Counted from the stretch's first letter, positions 27,270 to 37,176 are shown. The stretch: DNA of 64,000 bases from CAVTND01 sp963735955 (GCA_963735955.1 CAVTND010000018.1:1-64000); one strand, 5' to 3'. Notes: a model not told the origin generated them from the sequence alone. Translations and numbers: made by a program.

Positions 27270-28130
27270 ATGAATACGATCCTGTCCCGCCTCGTTGTGG
27301 TGATTGGCGCATTGGTGGCAGCGGGCAGTGCCGCTGCCTCCGGCGCCGGGATCCAGATGGATCGCTGGCCGGTCGAGCGCGGCAACAATCTGGCGTCGCT
27401 TCAAAGTGGCGCTCGCCTGTTTGCCAACTACTGCCTCGGCTGCCACAGCGCCAATCTGGTGCGCTGGAACCGGCTGCAGCAGATCGGCCTGGATGACAGG
27501 CAGATCAAGGAATTCCTGATCTTCGGCAGTCAGAAGGTCGGTGACACGATGAGGATCGCGATGACACCGGCCGAGGCCAAGGCCTGGTTCGGCAAGGTGC
27601 CGCCGGACCTGTCGGTGATCACGCGCGCACGCACCTCGTTTGACTATGCGGGCACCGATTACCTGTACACGCTGTTTCGCGGTTACTACCGTGACAACAG
27701 TATGGCCAACGGCTGGAACAACGTAGCCTTTCCGAGCATTGGCATGCCGCACATTTTCTGGGACCGGCAGGGTCCGCGCGAAGCGACGATCGAGGTCGTG
27801 CACCAGCACGAGGGTGACGGCAAGTCGCACGGCGCCAGGTTTGTGCGCACGACCACGGTTTACGACGTCGACGGCTTCGCCACGAAGACGGAAACCGAAC
27901 TCACGGGACCGGCGACCGAGGGCTTCAGCTATTCCTTCAAGCCGGTCAATGCGCAGCAGGCACGGCAGTTCGACTCCGAAGTTGCGGATCTCGTGGGTTT
28001 TCTCGCCTTCATTACCGACCCCTCGCGCGCCTTGCGCGTCCGGATCGGCGTCTGGGTGCTGGTGTTTCTTGCCTTGTTCACCGTGATCGCCTGGCGCTTG
28101 AACTCCCTGTACTGGAAGGACATCAAATAG
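27270..28130 (+). CDS. petC: Cytochrome bc1 complex cytochrome c1
   Basis: 286-residue cytochrome c1. ATG 27270 is preferred because AGGAAAACGA precedes it; 27252 is an in-frame alternative. A signal peptide (TILSRLVVVIGALVAAGSAA) is followed by the heme motif FANYCLGCHSANLV, the sixth-ligand region and a C-terminal anchor RIGVWVLVFLALFTVIAWRL. Together with petA and petB it forms the quinol:cytochrome c oxidoreductase. Confidence 0.96.
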   Translation: MNTILSRLVVVIGALVAAGSAAASGAGIQMDRWPVERGNNLASLQSGARLFANYCLGCHSANLVRWNRLQQIGLDDRQIKEFLIFGSQKVGDTMRIAMTPAEAKAWFGKVPPDLSVITRARTSFDYAGTDYLYTLFRGYYRDNSMANGWNNVAFPSIGMPHIFWDRQGPREATIEVVHQHEGDGKSHGARFVRTTTVYDVDGFATKTETELTGPATEGFSYSFKPVNAQQARQFDSEVADLVGFLAFITDPSRALRVRIGVWVLVFLALFTVIAWRLNSLYWKDIK

Positions 28131-28304
28131 TTCTGGCGAGTTGTGCGCGGTGTCCTGCCTGGCCCGCGCAACTTGCCGCACTGATCAGACCCGCGGTCAT
28201 CGAGTGTCCGGGCAACCGCAGGTATTGCAACGACAGCGCAGGCGCGCCGCCCGCCCGGCGGCGCAATGCTCTTGTACTTCGCTACCTTAACGATCGAGAA
28301 ACAG

Positions 28305-28905
28305 ATGATGGTGCTTTACTCCGGAACTACCTGCCCGTTTTCCCAGCGGTGCCGTTTCGTGCTGTTTGAAAAAGGCATGGACTTCGAGATCAAGGACGTT
28401 GATCTCTTTAACAAGCCCGAAGACATCAACGTGATGAACCCCTACGGCCAGGTGCCGATCCTGGTCGAACGCGATCTCGTGCTGTACGAGTCGAACATCA
28501 TCAACGAGTACATCGACGAGCGCTTTCCACATCCGCAGCTGATGCCGGCCGATCCGGTCATGCGGGCGCGGACAAGATTGTTCCTGTTCAACTTCGAGCG
28601 CGAGCTGTTCGTGCATGTGCAGACCCTCGAGAACAGCGCCAACCAGAAGCTGACCGACAAGGCCCGTTCGACCATCCGCGACCGGCTGACAGTTGGCGCC
28701 TATCATGCTGAAGAACAAGTTCATGCTGGGTGATGACTTCTCCATGCTCGATGTCGCGCTAGCCCCGCTGCTCTGGCGCCTCGACCATTACGGGATCGAT
28801 CTGCCGAAGACCGCGGCGCCGCTGCAGAAGTACGCCGAGCGGATTTTTTCGCGCCCGGCCTATATCGAGGCGCTGACGCCGTCCGAAAAAGTGATGCGCC
28901 GATAG
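28305..28905 (+). CDS. sspA: Stringent starvation protein A (frameshift)
   Basis: RNA-polymerase-associated GST-fold protein. From ATG 28305: MMVLYSGTTCPFSQRCRFVL (thioredoxin-like domain with CPFS), then NPYGQVPILVERD, ESNIINEYIDERFPHPQLMP. A small indel near 28690 shifts the frame, after which APIMLKNKFMLGDDFSMLDV and LWRLDHYGIDLPK complete the helical domain, ending at 28905. Joined length is about 200 residues, normal for SspA. The break falls in otherwise well-conserved sequence, so a sequencing error is likely. It lies between petC and sspB, the standard betaproteobacterial order. Confidence 0.9.
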
Positions 28906-28956
28906 AGCGGAGTCGGGAGCGCACTGGAACGACGCCCATCCAGGAAACCGAATCAA

Positions 28957-29472
28957 ATGGCTGAACCTTCAACCACGCCCTATCTGATCCGTGCCATTCA
29001 CGAGTGGTGCACGGAGTCTGGATACACACCCTACATCGCCGTGCTGGTTGGCGAAGGTGTGCGGGTGCCGGCCGAATTCGTCAAGGATGGCGAAATCGTT
29101 CTGAACATCTCGCCGCTGGCGACCAGCCGGCTACGCCTGGGCAATGAAGCGATCGAGTTTCAGGCGCGCTTTGGCGGAGTGGCGCGGGAAGTCTATGTTC
29201 CGGTCGCCAGGGTGCTGGCCGTCTATGCGCGCGAAAACGGACAGGGCATGGCTTTCGACGTCTCGCGCGACGCTGCAGGCGCGGTTGACGCGCCTGCCAG
29301 TGACGCCGCGAAGAGCACGCAGCCGGCGTTGTCGCTGCTCCAGTCGCCCTCTCCTGTATCGCTGGTCGTGCGGCCGGCCGTGGAAGACTCAAAGCCGATC
29401 GAGGGCGAGCCGGACGACACTCCGCCGGCACCTCGGCCCGGTGAACGGCCGCGACTCACACGCATCAAATAG
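28957..29472 (+). CDS. sspB: ClpXP protease specificity-enhancing factor
   Basis: SspB adaptor that delivers ssrA-tagged proteins to ClpXP; 171 residues. The substrate-binding domain reads YLIRAIHEWCTESGYTPYIA, VLNISPLATSRLRLGNEAIE and FQARFGGVAREVYVPVARVL. A flexible linker leads to the C-terminal ClpX-binding tail PRLTRIK, close to the usual L-R-V-V-K type. Confidence 0.95.
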   Translation: MAEPSTTPYLIRAIHEWCTESGYTPYIAVLVGEGVRVPAEFVKDGEIVLNISPLATSRLRLGNEAIEFQARFGGVAREVYVPVARVLAVYARENGQGMAFDVSRDAAGAVDAPASDAAKSTQPALSLLQSPSPVSLVVRPAVEDSKPIEGEPDDTPPAPRPGERPRLTRIK

Positions 29473-29540
29473 TTGGCGGCCTGCATAGATCGCGGCCGAA
29501 ATGGATCGCGTCCGAAAAGTCCGGGTACAGTTTCGTCCGC

Positions 29541-29616
29541 GCCGGCATAGCTCAGCTGGTAGAGCAGTGGTTTTGTAAACCAAAGGTCGGGGGTTCGATT
29601 CCCTCTGCCGGCACCA
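29541..29616 (+). tRNA. tRNA-Thr (UGU anticodon)
   Basis: 76-nt cloverleaf. Acceptor strands GCCGGCA and TGCCGGC pair fully. D-arm GCTCAGCTGGTAGAGC, anticodon loop TTTGTAA giving UGU, T-arm GGGGGTTCGATTCCC, discriminator A and an encoded CCA. Accessory sequence begins directly downstream. Confidence 0.97.
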
Positions 29617-29804
29617 TGAACACCTATGTGCCCGAGGGCGCGCATGGCGGTCGGGTGATGTGCAGCCGGTCTGCTGCGACCCATGCGCCCACCGACCCGC
29701 GGCACGCGACGCGAGGGCTGCCGCTTCGGGCGCCGAATCGCGGCATACGCAGTGAAGTGTCCGCTGTGTACGCCGGCGGTGCGACGCGGTCTTTTCTTTT
29801 CGAA

Positions 29805-30026
29805 ATGATCGAACACGACCTAGAACCCCAATCGCTGACCAGGCGTGCAAGAAAGCGCTTCAATCAGCTTGCAAATTTCCAGTGTCTGGTGCGGCGGGAG
29901 CTCGCGCGACTTGGCGTTGGAGACAAACACTCCGTTGCCTTCGATCAACTGATGAGCGAATTGCTGCAGTCGACATTTACCGAAGAGCGTGCTGAATTGA
30001 ACCGCGAAAGGCGCAGTTTCGGTTGA
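29805..30026 (+). CDS. Small basic hypothetical protein
   Basis: 73 residues, MIEHDLEPQSLTRRARKRFN..., helical and rich in Arg and Glu. No family recognised. The frame is open from 29616, but the upstream part has no protein character. It lies 30 bases from the convergent DUF4238 gene. It could be a genuine small cargo gene or a chance open frame. Confidence 0.3.
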   Translation: MIEHDLEPQSLTRRARKRFNQLANFQCLVRRELARLGVGDKHSVAFDQLMSELLQSTFTEERAELNRERRSFG

Positions 30027-30056
30027 TCCCCCCCAAGGCAAACGACGCTTGCCACC

Positions 30057-31007
30057 CTAGCTGGTTCCCTTTTCGCCTTTGGCGGTTTCTGATATCCGCA
30101 AGCCTCTGCCGTGGGCAAGGACCTTCAACCTGTCAATGATTCGTTTCACGTGTGGCCCGCTTTCACCAATCAACAAGGTGCCCGCTCCAAGCGCTATCTC
30201 AAGATTCAGAGCTCGAACCTGAACAGTTCCAATGTTCCGATGCTGCAACGAGTCGCCTGGCTCATACATCACAAGACAAGCGCGCGAAGAAAGGGGAAAC
30301 ACCTTTGTAGCTCCCGGCGTCGCCACTCCTGTGCCAAGAAAACGCGGATGATTTTTCGGAGGAATTAATACGAGCGGCGCATCTGAGGTAATGAACGCCG
30401 ACGAGCGAGGAGCGTGACAAACAACCCAGTCCAACTGGGATAAGTGCACTCCAACCGGCTCGTAGACACTTAGCATTGCATGCAAAGTCGCATTGCGATG
30501 CACCTCGATCTTGTAGTCGCCTCGCTTGTGAAAGTCGACCATTTCGGCCGCTGAAACAAGCGACTGTTTTCCAGTTTCGGCCTCGAAGGATCGCAGCGCC
30601 TCGTCGGCCCGTTTCTCGTCCTTGAATGCCACCTCCCCGATACCTTTTGCCAATTGCCGATACGCACTTGCGACCATCTCCTCGAACCGCGGCCCACGAC
30701 TCTGCATGAAGGCAAGGTACGCCGAGAAAGTCTCCTTCTCGCTCTGGTCGATGTATTGCCGTGATGCAAGCTTTCGCAAGACTGGCATGGCATGTCCCTC
30801 GACTTTCGCGAGCAACTGCTCGATGTCAGTCCGCTTGGATCCGTCGGCATCTTCCACTGTGTAGTAGTGCCCCCGTACGGCTGTGTTCTTTGGCGTCTGC
30901 GGCCGCAACTGCGAGCGTTTGCCGTCGTAAACGTAGAGAAGGCCCTCCTTGCAAAAACCCTCAAGGTAGCTTTCAGGAAGATGGTGATGACGCTTCGGAG
31001 CATTCAT
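30057..31007 (-). CDS. DUF4238 domain protein
   Basis: 316 residues of the uncharacterised DUF4238 family. The N-terminal signature is KRHHHLPESYLEGFC, followed by VYDGKRSQLRPQTPKNTAV and YYTVEDADGSKRTDIEQLL. Central helices contain AYLAFMQSRGPRFEEMV, and the C-terminal half contains SAFITSDAPLVLIPP, matching the conserved S/T-S-D-x-P segment. No membrane segment or signal peptide. DUF4238 genes are patchily distributed and often in variable regions; function unknown. Base composition here is lower in GC than its neighbours, consistent with acquisition beside the tRNA-Thr. Confidence 0.75.
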   Translation of the reverse strand: MNAPKRHHHLPESYLEGFCKEGLLYVYDGKRSQLRPQTPKNTAVRGHYYTVEDADGSKRTDIEQLLAKVEGHAMPVLRKLASRQYIDQSEKETFSAYLAFMQSRGPRFEEMVASAYRQLAKGIGEVAFKDEKRADEALRSFEAETGKQSLVSAAEMVDFHKRGDYKIEVHRNATLHAMLSVYEPVGVHLSQLDWVVCHAPRSSAFITSDAPLVLIPPKNHPRFLGTGVATPGATKVFPLSSRACLVMYEPGDSLQHRNIGTVQVRALNLEIALGAGTLLIGESGPHVKRIIDRLKVLAHGRGLRISETAKGEKGTS

Positions 31008-31398
31008 GGAACTGTCGCCACGCCCAAGTGGACATGATTCCTTGATTCTGAAGGACGGTCTACTCTGAATCAGGTACGAGGAGAGTTGTGGTGCAGAATT
31101 CTCTTTTGCTGTTTCTGGCCGGCCCGCTTGCCAACAGGTTCAAGCATCACTCACGGCGCTCTTGCGGCACAACGACCTCCAGCAGGGCGCGTTTCCGCGT
31201 GTTTGAAGTTCACACCATGTGGCAGCGAACGGGCCAAGAGCGGACGTTGCCGGACGGTTCCCTTTTCTCCAAGGAGCAGACAGAATCGCCAAAGTGGCTG
31301 TAGCCATCGACAGCGATAAAGGTTCTCCAAGTTGTGCAAGACTTGGAATTACTCTCCGAGAGCTGATCGACGACGAAGCAACGCTACGACTTTGACAG
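31008..31398 (+). other. Accessory intergenic stretch without a recognisable gene
   Basis: About 390 bases between divergent genes. Short open frames exist (for example 31088-31303) but have no family character or convincing ribosome-binding site. It presumably holds the promoters for the DUF4238 gene and the protease. Confidence 0.3.
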
Positions 31399-32479
31399 AT
31401 GAGGCGGCCAGGTCAGACTTCCTTAGTTCGGATCGGTCACGGCGTGTTTGCCTGGCTGGCTGCATTTGCAGCGGCCTCCGTTTGTGCCGAATCCACATAT
31501 ACAGGCACCGGCTTTTTCGTCTCGACGAACGGGTATGCCATAACTTGCTTGCATGTGGTCGATGGAGCGGACGAAATCGCGATCCGCCTTGCAAACGGCA
31601 ATGTGCGTCGAGCGATGGTTGTCAATATCGACCGCAAGAATGATCTGGCGGTTCTCCGAACTGAGGGTAAGTCGACGGCGTTGCCAATCGCCGCAAGATC
31701 CCAAGTTCGAAAGGGCGCTGAAGTATTCGCTCTGGGATTTCCGCTTGTAGGAATTCAGGGCCAAGAATCAAAGGTTACGAGCGGAATCGTGAGCAGCCTT
31801 TCCGGGATACACGACGATCCGACGTTGTTCCAAATAGCAACGCCGGTCCAACCTGGGAATTCCGGTGGACCTCTATTTTCGAGAGTAGGGCAACGTCGTT
31901 GGCGTGGTCTCGGCGAAGCTTGATTCAATTTCAGTTGCTCAGCGTACCGGCAGCATCTCTGAGAACGTCAACTATGCAATCAAAGCTGTGCTTGTGCAGC
32001 AACTTCTCCAGACACTTGTGGAAGTCCGCGGTTCTCTCGTTCCTGAACGGGTCGCCCAGTTCAGATCGACCGAGGACTTGATCGCGGCGGTTGATTCTGC
32101 GACGTTTCTGGTGGTGGCAATTCGTAATTCGGCGCAAGCGACTACCGCGAGCACTTTAGTTACCGAAAAGTACGCGGACATTTCCGAGAAGAATGCCGCC
32201 CGACTTGGGTTCATCGGTCGTGACGTTTCAGATGGCGTCTTGGTCGTGAGACCACTGCGTCCGAACATTCGTGTACAGGAAGGTGACATCATTCTTTGTC
32301 ATGTTAAGGACAGGCCCGTTGCGGACGATCGTTGTCGCCAGACGTTGACGTACGTGGCGCTCATGAGTGAAATCCCCATCTATGCGGAGGCACACAGGGG
32401 GAGTGCCCCACCAAGCGCGGTGTTCTGGGTGCGTCGTGACGGCGTCGACGTTTTGCGGTCCATCACCTTGCGGGACTGA
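31399..32479 (+). CDS. Secreted trypsin-like (S1C/HtrA-type) serine protease, frameshifted
   Basis: ATG 31399 begins a signal peptide (HGVFAWLAAFAAASVCAE) followed by a trypsin fold: His in ITCLHVVDGADE, Asp in RKNDLAVLRTEG, Ser in VQPGNSGGPLFS. An extra G in a GGG run near 31890 breaks the frame. The continuation reads NVVGVVSAKLDS and runs to 32479, containing a helical linker and a PDZ-like segment DGVLVVRPLRPNIRVQEGD. Corrected length is about 360 residues. Codon use and GC are lower than in core genes. Unlike the DegS-like gene at 23.2 kb it appears fully secreted. The homopolymer position of the break suggests a sequence error. Confidence 0.7.
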
Positions 32480-33468
32480 TAGACAGCCTCTTTTTTTCGA
32501 GGCCCGCGATCCTCCAGTTGGAAGGGCAGGACGCTGAAAGTGACCTCCTTGGTTTTCTTTGGTCCGGTGAAAGTCAGGAGATGGTCTGACCTATGTGCTC
32601 GCGCTGCCTCCGCACTCCGAACAGGTCTTTCCGCTTGTTGCCTAGCTTGGTTGATAGATGCTTGACTGGCTGCCGGCGTCCTCTACTGATCCGGAGGCGT
32701 GGTGTTTCGTAGTAGCTGAGTTCGAAGCTGTCATCGGAAGGATCCGCGGCACACTTGGATAGATACGCTGAACCGACTACTGCGTAAGGGTGAATTTCTC
32801 GGAAACACTGGCGGCGCGCGGATCTACTACAAGGAATCCCGATCCTGAACGCATGCATGCTAGAGGTGGCCAGTGAAATGTGGCCGCTTGAGCGATTGAT
32901 TCAGGCGCGCACCTGCAGGCCTCACTTGAGAGACCAGCCGAAGTGCGATCAGTGCCCGATGTCTCGTGCTCGAGTTGTTCGGTGCGTTGTTCGTCATTGA
33001 CGGAGGCACACGAATAAATCGTCGCATTCGAGATCAAGAAGAGGGACCGCACAACGTCGTTCGCATTAAAGTCATGGACGCCTAGTGGTTCAGAGTTGCA
33101 TCGCGTTGGTGGACTGTGGCCAAGTACCGTCGTTTGCGGTGGTCTAAATGTCGCATGGGGTCGCGTACTGCTCGGAGGACCCATGTCAACCTTCGCGATT
33201 AGAGCGATGGCCGCTTTCGGAGTCTCTCCGCAGACTTCTGCTTTGGGTCGGTCGTTCTGGGACGTCCGACGCGCCTACGACACCATGCCGTCGCTAAGCC
33301 CTTTACGGCGAGATTTGGTCAGTAGTTACTTATTGTCACTGACTACAAGTGCTGCCACACACTCGGCGCCATTACTCGTCATTAGAATGCTTGGTCATTG
33401 CGGCGCTGGGCATTGTGGCCGCATCGGCGCAAGCTACTCGCTCACATGAGCTTGTTTTGGTTTACTTC
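32480..33468 (+). other. Accessory region of about 1 kb with no recognisable gene
   Basis: Only short open frames occur on either strand (e.g. 32574-32858 and 32777-33184 on minus), none with family character, good start sites or continuity. Less GC-rich by eye than the flanking core. It may be decayed sequence at the junction between the tRNA-Thr-side accessory block and the alkane locus, and includes the promoter region of alkB. Confidence 0.35.
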
Positions 33469-34644
33469 ATGACTGAATCCACGGCTATCGTTTTGCCTGC
33501 TAGTGACTACCGCGACCGCAAGCGGCCTGCGTGGCTGCTGTCGCTTTTCGTGCCGCTGCTGGCCGCGGTCGGACCCTGTCTGTATCTGCTGACCGGGCAG
33601 CTTGCGATGCTCTGGGTACCAGTGGCATTCAACTACCTGGTCATACCGGCCGCCGACTACCTGATGGGAACCGACCGCAGCAATCCGCCAGAGTCTGCTG
33701 TTCCGGCGCTGGAGGCTGATCCCTACTACCGCTACGTGACCTACGCCCTGGTCCCCATCCTCTGGCTGGTCTTCATTTTCTCTGCGTGGTTCGTGGTCAG
33801 CTATGAGTTGCCGTGGTACGGCATGCTGGCGATGGTGTTTTCGACCGGCGGAGTTGGCGGCTTCTGCATCAACCTCGGCCACGAACTGGGCCACAAGCGA
33901 GGCAAGCTTGAACCCTGGTTGTCCCGGATCGTGCTCGCGGTCACCGGCTACGGCCACTTCTCGATCGAGCACAATCGCGGCCACCATCGCGATGTGGCGA
34001 CTCCCGAGGATCCGGCCTCGTCCCGCATGGGAGAAAGCATCTACCGCTTCGTTCTGCGCGAGATGCCGGGGGCACTCCGACGTGCATGGAACCTTGAGAA
34101 GGAACGACTGAACCGCGGCGGCCGCTCGGTCTGGTCATACGAAAACGAAATCCTGCAGCCGCTGGCGATCACGATCGTCCTCTGGAGCGCATTGATCGCC
34201 TGGCTCGGAATCGGAGTCGTGCCCTTTCTGCTGCTGGCTTCGTTCTGGGCAAACTTCCAGCTGACGTCAGCCAACTACGTCGAGCACTACGGCTTGCTGC
34301 GCCAGCGTTTGGCGAACGGCAAATTGGAGATGTGCCAGCCGCACCACTCCTGGAACAGCAATCACATCTTCTCGAACTGGGCGGTATTCCACCTGCAGCG
34401 TCACTCAGACCATCATGCTCATCCGGCGCGGCGCTATCAGTCCTTGCGTCATTTCGAGAACCTGCCGCAACTCCCGAGCGGCTACTTCGGCATGTTCCCG
34501 ATCGCCTATGTGCCGCCGCTGTGGTACCGGATCATGGACCCGCGCCTGCTTGAAGTGACCGGTCGTGATCCGCGCCGTATCAATTTTCAGCCGGAACAGC
34601 GCGCCAGATTGATGCGGCGTTACGAATTGGCTGACTCGCTGTAG
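33469..34644 (+). CDS. alkB: Alkane 1-monooxygenase
   Basis: Integral-membrane non-heme di-iron hydroxylase oxidising the terminal methyl of alkanes, with electrons from rubredoxin. 391 residues from ATG 33469. All histidine boxes are present: HELGHK (138-143), EHNRGHHRDV (167-176), NYVEHYG (His273) and LQRHSDHHAHP (309-319). Six hydrophobic segments surround them. The upstream in-frame ATG at 33349 would add 40 residues without family character. The rubredoxin gene follows after 29 bases. Chain-length preference cannot be told by eye. Confidence 0.93.
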   Translation: MTESTAIVLPASDYRDRKRPAWLLSLFVPLLAAVGPCLYLLTGQLAMLWVPVAFNYLVIPAADYLMGTDRSNPPESAVPALEADPYYRYVTYALVPILWLVFIFSAWFVVSYELPWYGMLAMVFSTGGVGGFCINLGHELGHKRGKLEPWLSRIVLAVTGYGHFSIEHNRGHHRDVATPEDPASSRMGESIYRFVLREMPGALRRAWNLEKERLNRGGRSVWSYENEILQPLAITIVLWSALIAWLGIGVVPFLLLASFWANFQLTSANYVEHYGLLRQRLANGKLEMCQPHHSWNSNHIFSNWAVFHLQRHSDHHAHPARRYQSLRHFENLPQLPSGYFGMFPIAYVPPLWYRIMDPRLLEVTGRDPRRINFQPEQRARLMRRYELADSL

Positions 34645-34673
34645 GCGAGCCGGCACCGCCAGACCATTGCGTC

Positions 34674-34850
34674 ATGGCTCGCTATGTCTGTCCCGAGTGC
34701 GGTTACGCCTATGACGAAGCCCAAGGTGATGAGCACGAAGGCTATGCGCCGGGCACCTTGTTCAACACGCTGCCGGAAGACTTTGCCTGTCCTGGCTGCG
34801 CGGTCAGATTCCGCGACGACTTTGTCGTCGACGCGGACGAACCGGGGTAG
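34674..34850 (+). CDS. Rubredoxin (alkane hydroxylase electron donor)
   Basis: 58-residue rubredoxin. Two iron-binding pairs are visible: YVCPECGYAYDEAQGD and DFACPGCAVRFRDDF. The second knuckle is CPGCA rather than the usual CPxCG, and the aromatic after PGT is Phe, as I recall for some alkB-linked rubredoxins. It lies 29 bases after alkB and passes electrons from rubredoxin reductase to AlkB; the reductase gene is not in this window. Confidence 0.92.
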   Translation: MARYVCPECGYAYDEAQGDEHEGYAPGTLFNTLPEDFACPGCAVRFRDDFVVDADEPG

Positions 34851-34949
34851 TGCGCCCTTGGTGCTGTCCTGCGGCTGACTCAGATCACACTTCAGTGTTG
34901 CACTGGGGCGGGCAAACTTCGCCGTTCCGATGTTGGTCGTCGACCACGG

Positions 34950-34963
34950 CCCCCCCAACGGGG
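34950..34963 (+). promoter_or_regulatory. C-run/G-run dyad, site A
   Basis: CCCCCCCAACGGGG followed by TAGGAAG. It lies 94 bases upstream of ATG 35058. A -10-like TGATAC starts 24 bases beyond the G-run (34987). One of five such dyads in the alkane locus. Confidence 0.5.
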
Positions 34964-35057
34964 TAGGAAGATTGGTGCCGACGGCTGATACCTTGTCCGA
35001 CGTTTTGGGAATCCTCGGCAATGGCGATTGGCCACCTCTTTCTGCCCAACCACATTC

Positions 35058-35498
35058 ATGCAGCTCGCCTTCACCGTTGAAATTTCACGCGCTCTGGACG
35101 AGGTGTTCCACGTCGTCGCCAATCTGGAGAACGATCCCAGGTGGCAGTCGGCCGTGATTGCCACGACCAAATTGACGGAAGGACCGGTGGGGAACGGGAC
35201 GCGCTTCGAGCATCAGCTTCGACTGCTCGGAAAACCGGCGCGCGTCAAGATCGAGTTTTCTGAATTCAGATCACGGTCTTCCTATCGACTGAGGGCGGAC
35301 TGGGGTTCGTTGAGCTTCGACACCGACGTCCGGTTTGAACCGATCAGTGCCGGGACGCAATTGAGTGTCGTAGTTGGCGCTCCCCACCTAACGGGCCTGG
35401 CGCGCATCGCGGTTGCCGCGCTTTCACGCAATCGACAGCGCGAGATCGAAGCCGACCTCGTCAATCTGAAAGCTCAGATGGAAGCCGGTCGACTCTGA
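35058..35498 (+). CDS. SRPBCC (START-like) polyketide cyclase/lipid-binding family protein
   Basis: 146 residues from ATG 35058 (MQLAFTVEISRALDEVFHVV), a typical SRPBCC opening followed by VANLENDPRWQSAVIATTKL, GNGTRFEHQLRLLGKPARV and FEPISAGTQLSVVVG. The fold makes a hydrophobic cavity. In this setting it may bind an alkyl substrate or product, but that is inference only. The upstream frame from 35028 is not supported by a better start. Preceded by dyad A. Confidence 0.7.
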   Translation: MQLAFTVEISRALDEVFHVVANLENDPRWQSAVIATTKLTEGPVGNGTRFEHQLRLLGKPARVKIEFSEFRSRSSYRLRADWGSLSFDTDVRFEPISAGTQLSVVVGAPHLTGLARIAVAALSRNRQREIEADLVNLKAQMEAGRL

Positions 35499-35558
35499 TC
35501 CTCGGCTGAACCGAGAGCGCGAAGTGAAGTGCTCTCGCGACGGCGCTATGCCTCGGCG

Positions 35559-35574
35559 CCCCCCGACACGGGGG
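35559..35574 (+). promoter_or_regulatory. C-run/G-run dyad, site B
   Basis: CCCCCCGACACGGGGG, 121 bases upstream of ATG 35696 of the aldehyde dehydrogenase. TACCAT starts 24 bases beyond the G-run (35598). Confidence 0.55.
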
Positions 35575-35695
35575 TGCACCTGAGACCCGGTCGTTCCTAC
35601 CATCGTCGGCAATGCGGGGCCAGAGTGCCGAGCGGACGTCTTGCTGCGCTCGCCGGCCAAGCTCACAAGCCCCCCTCACTGTTGGGAGATCTCAG

Positions 35696-37176
35696 ATGTC
35701 CAGCGCCGTTGTCGACACGATCCGACCGAACCTTGCCACAAGTACCGTCGATCCCGTTGGCGAACGCATGCGTGAGGTGCTTGCCCGCCAGCGTGCTGCG
35801 ATGCTGGCCGACGGGCCGCCGTCGGCGGAACTGCGTATCGATCGGATCGATCGCGCCATCGCGCTGCTGCTGACGCATCGCGACGCGCTCTGCGATGCCA
35901 TTGCGGCGGACTACATCGTGCGTTCGCCCAAGCAGACCCTGATGGTCGATGTGGCCACCTCGATCGACGGACTCAAGCACGCGCGCAAGCATCTGCGCGG
36001 CTGGATGAAGCCCGAGCGGCGGCAGCCGAACTTCCCGCTGGGACTGCTCGGTGCGCGCACGCATGTCGAGTTCCAGCCCTGCGGCATCGTCGCCAACATC
36101 GTGCCATGGAACTTCCCGATTTACCTTGCGTTCGGCCCGATGGCAGGAATCTTTGCTGCGGGCAACCGATGCATGACCAAGATGTCGGAGCTGGTGCCCG
36201 AAACGGCGGCACTCGTGCAGGAATTGGTGGCGGCGTCGTTCGACGAGAGCGAATTCGCGGTGTTCTGTGGCGACGCCGAAGTCGGAGCCGCCTTTGCCGC
36301 ATTGCCGTTCAACCACCTGTTTTTCACCGGCAGTCCGCGCGTCGGCAAGCTCGTCATGCGAGCCGCGGCCGAGAACCTGACGCCGGTCACGCTCGAACTC
36401 GGCGGCAAGTCGCCGGTCATTGTCGATGCTTCGGCCGACCTGGGGCGGGTCGCCCACCGGGTCGCGTGGGGCAAGCTGTTGAACGCCGGCCAGGCCTGCC
36501 TGGCGCCTGACTATGTGATGCTGCCGGCGGGGCGGATCGACGAGTTCATCGCCGAGTTTCGTGGCGCTGTGGCCAAGATGTATCCGACACTGCTGAACAA
36601 CCCGGAATACCCCTCGCTTGCCAGTACGATTCAGCAGCGGCGGCTGAACACCACCTTGGTCGACGCCCGGGCGCGTGGCATCAGGCTGGTTGAGATCAAT
36701 CCGGCCGGTGAGGACTTCGACGCGCAGACGACACGCAAGATGGTGCCCACCATTTGGTGGATCCGGACGATGACAGCCTCGCGATGCAGAACGAGATCTT
36801 CGGCCCGCTGTTGCCGCTGATGAGCTACGAGTCGATCGATGCGGCGATCGCCTATGTCAACGCCCGTCCGCGTCCGCTCGCCCTGTACTACTTCGGCGAT
36901 GACCGTGCAACCGCCGAGCGGGTGCTGCGGCTGACCACGTCGGGCGGCGCCTGTGTCAACGAGCTCATCGTGCACGCCATGCAGGACAATCTTCCTTTCG
37001 GCGGGTGCGGCAATTCGGGCATGGGCGCCTACCACGGCGAGCACGGCTTCCGCACTTTCAGCCACCAGAAATCGGTTTTTACTGCCAGCCGCTGGGTATC
37101 CGATCCGCTCTTTTTCATGCGACCACCATACGGACGCACACTGGAGCGCGTTCTCGCGTTCATGCTGCGCAAATGA
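35696..37176 (+). CDS. Aldehyde dehydrogenase, coniferyl-aldehyde type (frameshift)
   Basis: NAD(P)-dependent aldehyde dehydrogenase likely converting fatty aldehyde to fatty acid. ATG 35696 has GGGAG upstream. Motifs: VEFQPCGIVANIVPWNFPIY, HLFFTGSPRVGKLVMRAA, LELGGKSPVIVDASADL with the general-base Glu, and NAGQACLAPDY with the catalytic Cys. Loss of one T in the run at about 36752 shifts the frame, which resumes as VDPDDDSLAMQNEIFGPLLP and PFGGCGNSGMGAYHGEHGF to 37176. Joined length is about 493 residues. The break at a T run is best explained as a consensus error. Preceded by dyad B. Confidence 0.88.

Noticed and set aside
30027..30045. C-run at 30028 as another copy of the alkane-locus dyad
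   Set aside because: It is followed by AAGGCAAACG and has no G-run partner; it lies between convergent genes.
32655..32680. Possible attachment-site copy of the tRNA-Thr 3' end downstream of the accessory block
   Set aside because: Only CTGCCGGC (8 bases) is shared, which is expected by chance in GC-rich DNA.
32574..33184. Minus-strand open frames in the gene-free accessory stretch
   Set aside because: No ribosome sites, no recognisable motifs and compositions typical of random translation.
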